Shown piece by piece: positions 1 to 5,021 of a DNA stretch of 5,021 bases (position 1 is the stretch's first letter; each line of letters begins with the position of its first letter). Location of the stretch: assembly GCA_018821745.1 (NCBI GenBank), contig JAHJLU010000350.1:1-5021 (forward strand), written 5' to 3'. Position numbers and translations under genes: made by a program. This DNA comes from Myxococcota bacterium. GTDB taxonomy: Bacteria; Myxococcota_A; Polyangia; HGW-17. The notes beneath the pieces are model-generated. The model ran no database searches. It was not told the origin of the DNA and worked only from the letters and a program-made list of their open reading frames with translations.

Positions 1-38
1 GGGTCAAGGGGTCGGAGGTTCAAATCCTCTCGCTCCGA
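1..38 (+). tRNA. tRNA-Pro (NGG anticodon), 3' part only
   Basis: This is the 3' half of a tRNA gene cut by the left window edge. Visible parts are the 3' strand of the anticodon stem (4-8, TCAAG), a 5-nt variable loop (9-13, GGGTC), the T stem (14-18 GGAGG with 26-30 CCTCT), the T loop (19-25, TTCAAAT), the 3' acceptor strand (31-37, CGCTCCG) and the discriminator A38. Counting back puts bases 1-3 at tRNA positions 36-38, so the anticodon ends in G and is followed by GG. That pattern, with the AAGGGGTCGGAGG stretch, closely matches my recollection of E. coli tRNA-Pro. The next bases are CAG, so CCA is not encoded and must be added by the CCA-adding enzyme. The first anticodon base is outside the window, so the isoacceptor cannot be named. 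Histidine or arginine are less likely alternatives. Confidence 0.85.
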
Positions 39-41
39 CAG

Positions 42-74
42 AAGACGGCACCAATTGGTGCCGTTTTCATTTTT
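42..74 (+). terminator. Rho-independent terminator of the tRNA-Pro transcript
   Basis: A perfect 20-bp palindrome (45-64, ACGGCACC-AATT-GGTGCCGT) can extend outward through a G-T pair and two A-T pairs to 42-67. It is followed by the T-rich tract TTTTCATTTTT (64-74). It begins only four bases after the tRNA discriminator, so it would end the tRNA transcript. On the minus strand the hairpin is followed by CTTCTGTCGG, which is not a convincing U tract, so it is probably not an efficient terminator for the opposing operon. The gap from 75 to 182 holds no gene I can support and no second clear terminator for the minus-strand genes. Confidence 0.88.
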
Positions 75-182
75 GGCACCGTCGTCACTGTTTCCCCCCT
101 GCCTTACTGTTCCTGACTCACGATGGCGATGTGATGTGATTGAAAAAGGCAAGTTGGCGGGTGGTCATCGTTCCCGGAGTGT

Positions 183-773
183 TCACGAATGTTCCAGGGT
201 TGTCTGCTGTGGCAGGGGATAGGGTTTGAAGCACTTGCGGCAGCGGGCCTCATAGGCCTCCACATCCCCCACGACGATGCGCTCTTTTCCCCCGGAGGCC
301 AGACGCTGACTCCTTGCTGCAGGGTTGCCGCAGGACATACAGATGGCCAATGTCTTCGTGACGAACTCGGCCAGGCCCATGAGCGTGATGACGTTGGCGA
401 AGGGCTGTGCCTGGAAATCCAGGTCAAGACCTGCCAGCAGTACGCGTTTTCCATTGTTTGCCAGGCTCTCGGCCACTTCGACTATCCGCTCGTCAAAAAA
501 GTGAACCTCGTCGATTCCCACCACTTCCAGATCCTCGGACAGCTTCAGGATATCGAAGGGATTGCTCAGGGAGACGCTGGGAAGAGCGGCCTGGGCTCTG
601 GAGACTATCTCGGTTTCACTGAAGCGGTCATCAATGGAAGGTTTGAAGACACCTACCCGCTGTCGGGCATAGCGCGCACGGCGAAGGCGACGGATCAGTT
701 CTTCTGTTTTACCGCTGAACATGGGTCCTACTATGACTTCCATCCAACCGGTATCAGTGGGTGCAATGTGCAT
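183..773 (-). CDS. tdk: Thymidine kinase, type II (TK1-like)
   Basis: This cytoplasmic enzyme phosphorylates thymidine to dTMP with ATP, the salvage route into dTTP. At 196 aa it has the usual size for the bacterial TK1-like family. In order, the motifs are: the P-loop GPMFSGKT (residues 16-23); the acidic Walker B-like motif DEVHFF (88-93), whose E89 matches the family's catalytic glutamate; GLDLDFQAQPF (115-125); a CxxC pair (C145, C148); and a second CxxC pair (C178, C181) after the YEA stretch of the lasso region. The four cysteines form the structural zinc site. H91 sits where E. coli and human enzymes have Gln. The ATG at 773 is chosen because GGAG lies 6 nt upstream; the internal Met11 (ATG at 743) has only a weak GGTTGG before it. 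The gene is last in the minus-strand run, 12 nt after the membrane protein gene. Pathway and family are secure; its co-regulation with urocanase is inference. Confidence 0.97.
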   Translation of the reverse strand: MHIAPTDTGWMEVIVGPMFSGKTEELIRRLRRARYARQRVGVFKPSIDDRFSETEIVSRAQAALPSVSLSNPFDILKLSEDLEVVGIDEVHFFDERIVEVAESLANNGKRVLLAGLDLDFQAQPFANVITLMGLAEFVTKTLAICMSCGNPAARSQRLASGGKERIVVGDVEAYEARCRKCFKPYPLPQQTTLEHS

Positions 774-790
774 GGAGCGCTCCGTTCATG
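774..790 (-). promoter_or_regulatory. Ribosome binding site of tdk within a small inverted repeat
   Basis: On the minus strand the tdk start reads CATGAACGGAGCGCTCCATG. GGAG is the Shine-Dalgarno element, 6 nt from the ATG, and it lies inside the perfect palindrome GGAGCGCTCC (774-783). The flanking CATG copies can also pair with each other around a 3-nt bulge, which would place both the SD and the start codon in a short hairpin. The TGA stop of the upstream membrane protein gene (786-788) falls inside this element, so a ribosome finishing that gene would open it. The SD is seen directly; the hairpin and coupling role are inference. Confidence 0.6.
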
Positions 791-1367
791 GGGTACTGCG
801 GATTGAGATAATCCACAGGGTAAAGGAAACTGCGTAAATCACCGCGCTCCTGGCTGCCCACCTCGGGTGGAGCGTCAGGCCCGGTGAAAGCCCTTTGAAA
901 ATAAAAAGGATGATGGCGAAAGACCACGCCAGTATCAAAAGCAGTGAGACAACCCGCTGGAGAGGAAAGGGGCGCAGTGCTCCAACCGCCGGCGTGCTGA
1001 TCCCCAGCTCCTGCAGGCGGCTCCTCACATCGGAGTAGGTGGCCCGGCTGGAAAACAGGGACGATCGGCTCGCGGTGAGTCCGTTGCGGATCGCCATGAG
1101 CGGTTTGTCCGCGTCCGCGCGCCCCAGGGATTTTCGGAGCTGGTAATCACGATAGAGACGGTCGGAAGCACTGTGCAGGCGGAAGAAGAAGATGGTGCTG
1201 TTTTCCACCGCTCTTTGCAGCATATCCAACTGATTGTCAGCCAGGGGGACGGAGGTGGCAGGACCCGCAGGGTGGCGTGACAGGAGGCTTGCTCTCACCG
1301 TGACCACAAGCGTGAGCATGATGAGGACACCCATCCAGAAGAGGGATTTTGCCACGGCAGGTTTCAT
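786..1367 (-). CDS. Unrecognised three-helix membrane protein linked to the ABC transporter
   Basis: I do not recognise this 193-aa protein. Hydrophobicity suggests three membrane segments: about residues 8-24 near the N terminus, 139-158 and 172-189. Between the first and second is a polar domain of about 115 residues (25-138) that is rich in Arg and Ser. Positive charges before helix 1 (K2, K7) and between helices 2 and 3 (K158, R169, R173) predict that the middle domain and the C terminus face outside the cytoplasm. The ATG at 1367 is chosen because it lies 2 nt after the permease stop; an in-frame ATG at 1469 would overlap the permease by about 100 bp and add a soluble stretch unlike the rest. 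SD support is weak (AAGGGA, 12 nt away), so translational coupling to the permease is likely. Its position and coupling suggest an accessory part of the transporter, but no function can be read from the sequence. Confidence 0.8.
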   Translation of the reverse strand: MKPAVAKSLFWMGVLIMLTLVVTVRASLLSRHPAGPATSVPLADNQLDMLQRAVENSTIFFFRLHSASDRLYRDYQLRKSLGRADADKPLMAIRNGLTASRSSLFSSRATYSDVRSRLQELGISTPAVGALRPFPLQRVVSLLLILAWSFAIILFIFKGLSPGLTLHPRWAARSAVIYAVSFTLWIISIRSTP

Positions 1368-1369
1368 GA

Positions 1370-2161
1370 TCAGGTGAGGTCCCTTCGGCGGAAGACCATT
1401 GCCGCAATGAGCAGAATAATGGCCGAGTACATGATCGCGTACAGCGCGGTCCAGCCAATATAGCCCCACGTGACAAATTCTGCGGTGATGCTCACATACT
1501 GTCCGTTGAAGTCGTGTCCATTGGGGACAAAGAGGTAGAGTTGCGGGAAGACCTGCAGCAAGCGATCCGCCAATTCCCGCATGGAATCAGCCTGATACTT
1601 AACGATAATAATCTGCTTGAGATCGGGCAGAAGCCGTCCGATCACAATAATCCCGAAGGTGAGCATTCCCGTGATGAAGGGGGTGGAGAAACTGGAGAAG
1701 AGGGTGGTGATGGAGATGATTATGATCACCTCAAAGAAGATGAGCAGGACCGCCTTGAACAGATTCGGATGAAATCCACTGCCCATGATGGCGGACTGGG
1801 CCACCAGTAAAACAAACATGAGCGCCAGCACCAGGTAAACGGAGCCCACAAGCCCAAGCATCTTGCCAAAGAGGAACTGGGCTCTGCCAACGGGTTTGGT
1901 GAGGATGAGGTAGATGGTTTTGCGATCGATCTCCTTGTAAATGAGGGATGTGCCGGTGAAAACGGAGAGAATCAATCCGAAGGTTGAGAGCAGGCCAATC
2001 CCAACGTCGAACAGGACCCGCTTGTCGTTATGCAGGGAGATGTCCGCAAGGAAATTCCCCACAAGAATGATGAGAAGCGCGAACAGGACGATGGAATAGA
2101 GCACCTTGTTGCGGATGGCTTCCCGGTAGGTGTTGCTCGCGATTGCCAGAAGTGGACCCAT
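1370..2161 (-). CDS. ABC-2-type transporter permease subunit
   Basis: This integral membrane protein of 263 aa is the likely partner of the ATPase encoded just upstream. About six transmembrane segments are visible: near residues 20-38, 53-73, 102-125, 134-157, 160-178 and 233-257. Between helices 2 and 3 lies the cytoplasmic stretch IYKEIDRKTIYLILTKPVGR (74-93), a hallmark of ABC-2 permeases of the NosY/ABC2_membrane_2 type. The protein ends FRRRDLT, a basic tail also common in this family. A longer loop between helices 5 and 6 (about 179-232) is probably extracytoplasmic. The start overlaps the ATPase stop by 1 nt (TAATG), with a strong SD before it. The family usually exports substrates such as lipids, drugs or peptides, or supports membrane assembly; the substrate here is unknown. 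Confidence 0.92.
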   Translation of the reverse strand: MGPLLAIASNTYREAIRNKVLYSIVLFALLIILVGNFLADISLHNDKRVLFDVGIGLLSTFGLILSVFTGTSLIYKEIDRKTIYLILTKPVGRAQFLFGKMLGLVGSVYLVLALMFVLLVAQSAIMGSGFHPNLFKAVLLIFFEVIIIISITTLFSSFSTPFITGMLTFGIIVIGRLLPDLKQIIIVKYQADSMRELADRLLQVFPQLYLFVPNGHDFNGQYVSITAEFVTWGYIGWTALYAIMYSAIILLIAAMVFRRRDLT

Positions 2162-3120
2162 TATGCCTCCTCCTGCGCTTTCTCGCTGCGTTCTACGAAG
2201 ATGGACTCCAGGGAATGGCGGTGTCGCTTGAGCTCCAGGATCTGGATCCCTGCCTCCATGAAGCGCCCAAGGATTTCCTGGATCCGGGTGTTGGACGGGA
2301 GCCCCACCCGATAACCGGTCATGGAGCGTGTTGTGGAGAGACCGAGCTCTCCAGCCAGGGTGAGAATGGCCTCCTCATCACCCTTTACTTCCAGCTCTGC
2401 CCCGCTTATCCCCATATTGAGGAGTGAATCTATTGTGCCGATTTCCCGAACCTTACCCCGGGCAACGATGGCGACCCGATCGCAGATTTCCTCCACATCG
2501 GAGAGGATGTGGGAGGAGAAGAGGACGGTCTTCCCCCGCTTTTTTAACGCGAGGATGATCTCCCTGAGCTCCCTGCGCCCGATGGGATCAAGGCCCGAGA
2601 GTGGCTCGTCCATGATCACCAGATCGGGATCGTTGATCAGTGCCTGGGCGAGCCCGGCTCGCTGGAGCATACCCTTGGAATACTTTCTCATGGGCAGGTC
2701 AGCGGCGTGGGCTATTCCCAGTTGATTGAGCAGTGTTTCGATGCGCTCTTTTGCCACCTTGCGATCGATGGAGAAGATCCCTGCCGCCATGGTGAGAAAT
2801 TCCCGCGCCGTGAGGTAGTCGTAGAACCACGGGTTCTCCGGCAGGAATCCCATTTTCCGGCGTGAAGAAACTGTGGATGCTGGCTTCCCGAACACCGAGA
2901 CGCTGCCCGCGTCGGGGAAGATCAGTCCCGTGACCATCTTGAGGGTTGTGGTCTTCCCTGCCCCGTTGGGGCCCAGGAGACCAAAGATCTCCCCTTTCTC
3001 CAGAGAAAAGGAGAGTCCTTGCACCGCGTTGATCTTACGGGTCTTGAAGAAGCCTGTCCGGAAGGCCTTTTTCAGATCCGTGATTACCAGCGGGCTTTCT
3101 CGGTCGGTGTCACGTTTCAT
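2161..3120 (-). CDS. ABC transporter ATP-binding protein (ABC-2 exporter type)
   Basis: This 319-aa cytoplasmic ATPase energises the permease encoded next. The nucleotide-binding domain fills about residues 11-240, with Walker A GPNGAGKT (50-57), a Q-loop region FLPENPWFYDYL (92-103) where Glu95 stands in the usual Gln position, the signature YSKGMLQR (147-154), Walker B LVIMDEP (167-173), the D-loop SGLD (175-178) and the switch His204. The remaining 80 or so residues form a C-terminal domain typical of the CcmA/NatA/NosF-like ATPases paired with ABC-2 permeases, ending in a charged tail. All catalytic motifs look intact. The ATG at 3120 has GGAG 6 nt upstream and lies only 3 nt after the urocanase stop. 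No solute-binding protein gene is present, which favours an exporter or membrane-remodelling role. Substrate unknown. Confidence 0.95.
   Translation of the reverse strand: MKRDTDRESPLVITDLKKAFRTGFFKTRKINAVQGLSFSLEKGEIFGLLGPNGAGKTTTLKMVTGLIFPDAGSVSVFGKPASTVSSRRKMGFLPENPWFYDYLTAREFLTMAAGIFSIDRKVAKERIETLLNQLGIAHAADLPMRKYSKGMLQRAGLAQALINDPDLVIMDEPLSGLDPIGRRELREIILALKKRGKTVLFSSHILSDVEEICDRVAIVARGKVREIGTIDSLLNMGISGAELEVKGDEEAILTLAGELGLSTTRSMTGYRVGLPSNTRIQEILGRFMEAGIQILELKRHRHSLESIFVERSEKAQEEA
2166..2174 (-). promoter_or_regulatory. Strong ribosome binding site of the permease gene
   Basis: AGGAGGAGG on the minus strand lies 4 nt before the permease ATG (7 nt from its first AGGAGG register). It sits within the last codons of the ATPase gene, where it encodes part of the AQEEA C terminus. 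With the TAATG overlap it supports efficient re-initiation and matched synthesis of ATPase and permease. Confidence 0.85.
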
Positions 3121-3123
3121 GAT

Positions 3124-5021
3124 TTACTCCGAAAAGAGATCATCGGTGATTTCCTGTGCACTGACGGGGCTGGGAACCGTGACTTGCAGCCCCGGGTGGG
3201 TTTGAGCCGTACGCTGGATGGTGAATACGGCGTTGGGGTTGCCAGCCCATGCCCTGCGTGCAATGCCATTATTAACGTCGAAGAAGAGCATATTTTCAAG
3301 TGCTTTTTCACTGCGCCCGGAACCATCCAGGACGAGCCCGAAACCACCGTTGATGACCTCTCCCCAGCCAACGCCGCCACCGTTGTGGATAGAAACCCAG
3401 GAAGCTCCCCGCATGGCATCTCCGATGACATTGTGAATGGCCATGTCGGCGGTGAACCGTGAGCCGTCCCTGATATTGGCCGTCTCCCGGTAGGGAGAGT
3501 CGGTGCCGGAGACATCGTGGTGATCTCTCCCCAGCACAACGGGAGCCGAGATTTTCCCCTGCGCGATGGCCTGGTTGAATGCTCTGGCGATGGCCATTCG
3601 TCCCTCGGCGTCGGCATAAAGGATGCGGGCCTGGGAGCCCACCACCATGCTGTTGGCGCCCGCCTCGCGGATCCACTGGATATTATCCGCGATCTGCATG
3701 GCGATACGCCCGGGCACGTCCTTCGCCTGACTCGCAAGAACCTCCCCGGCAATCCGGTCGGTGCGCTCGAGATCTGCAGGATCCCCCGAGGTGCAGACCC
3801 ACCGGAACGGGCCAAAACCGTAATCAAAACACATGGGCCCCATGATGTCTTCCACGTAGCTCGGGTATCTAAATGAGCCATCGGGGAGCATTATGTCAGC
3901 TCCTGCCCGGCTGCTCTCGAGCAAAAAGGCATTGCCGTAATCCCAAAAGCGTGTCCCACGCTCCACATGACGGTTGACCGCCTCCACCTGTCTGACGAGG
4001 GAGCGCTGGACCAGCTCCCGGAACCGCTCCGGCTGGGCGGTCATGATCCGGTTGGCCTCTTCATGGGTGAGTCCTGCGGGGTAGTATCCACCACTGAAGG
4101 GGAGGTGCAGCGAGGTCTGGTCTGAGCCCAGATCCACGTGGATATTTTGCTCCAGGAGGTACTCCCAGAGATCGACAATATTTCCGATGTAGGCGATGGC
4201 CAAGGGTTTGCCCTCTGCCTGTGCCTCCTGTGCCCAACGCACTACCTGGGCGAGGTCGGAGGAGATGACGTCGACCCACCCCTGTTCATGGCGTTTATGG
4301 GCCGCCTGGGGGTTGATCTCGGCAATAATGCCGACTCCACCGGAGATGACTACCGCTTTACCCTGGGCCCCGCTCATGCCACCCAGTCCCGAGGTGACAT
4401 AGAGTTTGCCCTTGAGGGACTCTTTGGTGCCCAGGTAGAGTCGCCCGGCGTTGAGGAGGGTGATGGTCGTGCCATGAACGATCCCCTGCGGTCCGATGTA
4501 CATAAAACTCCCTGCGGTCATTTGTCCGTAGGACGTGACTCCCAGCGCAGCAAAGCGCTCGTAATCTTCAGTGCTGCTGTAATTGGGAATCATCATGCCG
4601 TTGGTTACCACAACACGCGGGGCCGAGGGTGACGAGGGAAACAGTCCCATGGGGTGCCCGGAATAGAGCAACAGGGTCTGATCCGTCTCCATTTGGGAGA
4701 GGTACATCATGGCGAGTCGGTATTGGGCCCAGTTCTGAAACACAGCCCCGTTGCCGCCGTAGGTGATAAGCTCATGGGGGTGCTGGGCCACGGCCGGGTC
4801 CAGATTATTGGAGATCATCAGCATAATCGCCGCGGCCTCGGGGCATTTGGCCGGGTAGTGATCAATGGGGCGTGCCTTCATTTCATAATGGGGCCGAAAG
4901 CGGCGCATATAGATCCTGCCATCCAATGTCAGCTCCTGCGCAAATTCGGGAGCGAGGGTGCTGTGCCATTTGACGGGGAAGTATCTCAGGGCGTTGGCCA
5001 GGGCCTGTTTTTTTTCGGACA
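3124..5021 (-). CDS. hutU: Urocanate hydratase (urocanase), long type; 5' end at window edge
   Basis: This cytoplasmic NAD+-dependent enzyme converts urocanate to 4-imidazolone-5-propionate, the second step of histidine degradation. About 631 residues are visible. They include the N-terminal NALRYFP and LAPEFAQEL stretches, TYGGNG (about 86-91 counting from the first full codon), GQMTAGS (165-171), the NAD-binding TSGLGGMSGAQ (209-219), RWVCTSGDP, GRDHHDVSGTDSPYRET and HNGGGVGWGEVINGGFG. By recollection these match the long urocanases of animals and some bacteria (about 650-680 aa) better than the roughly 555-aa Pseudomonas/Bacillus type. Where the short type has ARICW with its catalytic-region Cys, this protein reads ARILY. 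Reading is open to the edge: bases 5020-5021 are the last two of an NTG codon, so the true start may lie exactly there. The TTG at 4926 is an internal Leu. The stop lies 3 nt before the ABC ATPase start. Other hut genes, if clustered, would be to the right. Confidence 0.96.
   Translation of the reverse strand, partial: SEKKQALANALRYFPVKWHSTLAPEFAQELTLDGRIYMRRFRPHYEMKARPIDHYPAKCPEAAAIMLMISNNLDPAVAQHPHELITYGGNGAVFQNWAQYRLAMMYLSQMETDQTLLLYSGHPMGLFPSSPSAPRVVVTNGMMIPNYSSTEDYERFAALGVTSYGQMTAGSFMYIGPQGIVHGTTITLLNAGRLYLGTKESLKGKLYVTSGLGGMSGAQGKAVVISGGVGIIAEINPQAAHKRHEQGWVDVISSDLAQVVRWAQEAQAEGKPLAIAYIGNIVDLWEYLLEQNIHVDLGSDQTSLHLPFSGGYYPAGLTHEEANRIMTAQPERFRELVQRSLVRQVEAVNRHVERGTRFWDYGNAFLLESSRAGADIMLPDGSFRYPSYVEDIMGPMCFDYGFGPFRWVCTSGDPADLERTDRIAGEVLASQAKDVPGRIAMQIADNIQWIREAGANSMVVGSQARILYADAEGRMAIARAFNQAIAQGKISAPVVLGRDHHDVSGTDSPYRETANIRDGSRFTADMAIHNVIGDAMRGASWVSIHNGGGVGWGEVINGGFGLVLDGSGRSEKALENMLFFDVNNGIARRAWAGNPNAVFTIQRTAQTHPGLQVTVPSPVSAQEITDDLFSE

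Noticed and set aside
1..40. tRNA-Pro 3' end as an integration attachment site
   Set aside because: No integrase gene and no second copy of the tRNA 3' end were seen in the window; the neighbouring genes are ordinary chromosomal ones.
189..806. Plus-strand open frame of 205 codons opposite thymidine kinase
   Set aside because: It is antisense to a gene with every family motif intact, and its translation shows no recognisable domain; the open frame is a by-product of GC-rich codon use.
1368..1469. Extended start (ATG at 1469) for the unknown membrane protein
   Set aside because: It would overlap the permease by about 100 bp and add a polar N terminus ahead of the first helix; the ATG at 1367, 2 nt after the permease stop, fits the operon better.
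3117..3881. Minus-strand open frame of 254 codons in another frame within urocanase
   Set aside because: The low-complexity Arg/Pro/Ser-rich translation is typical of a shifted frame in a GC-rich gene; the urocanase frame explains the same bases.
4138..4632. Plus-strand open frame of 164 codons opposite urocanase
   Set aside because: It lies wholly antisense to strongly conserved urocanase sequence and shows no SD or domain.
4924..4926. TTG as the urocanase start codon
   Set aside because: The frame stays open to the window edge and the upstream residues match the conserved long-urocanase N terminus, so this TTG is an internal leucine.

Overview
This window comes from a bacterial chromosome of fairly high GC content, roughly the mid to high 50s percent by eye. 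It holds two transcription units that converge near the left end. On the plus strand, the window opens with the last half of a tRNA-Pro gene without an encoded CCA, followed at once by a strong intrinsic terminator. Everything else (about 183-5021) is one tightly packed run of five genes on the minus strand.

In transcription order from the right edge, the run contains: a nearly complete urocanate hydratase of the long type also found in animals (cut at its very first codon); the ATP-binding subunit of an ABC transporter; its six-helix ABC-2-type permease; a small unrecognised three-helix membrane protein; and a type II (TK1-like) thymidine kinase. The junctions are +3 nt, a 1-nt TAATG overlap, +2 nt and +12 nt. 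Co-transcription and translational coupling are therefore likely. The operon promoter is outside the window, and no internal promoter could be supported.

Functionally the run is mixed. Urocanase is the second step of histidine breakdown, converting urocanate to imidazolone propionate. Thymidine kinase salvages thymidine to dTMP. The ATPase, permease and small membrane protein look like one ABC-2-type exporter or membrane-remodelling module with an unknown substrate. Sharing a transcript does not by itself link these pathways.

The separate outer-membrane-style logic cannot be read from this window, but an N-in/C-out layout of the small protein and the gene mix fit a free-living, non-enteric bacterium. 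No confident phylum call can be made from the sequence alone. I see no mobile element, CRISPR array, phage gene, defence system or clearly novel system. The most interesting points are the unknown protein tied to the transporter, the long-type urocanase, and two small RNA-structure possibilities (beside the terminator and at the thymidine kinase start).
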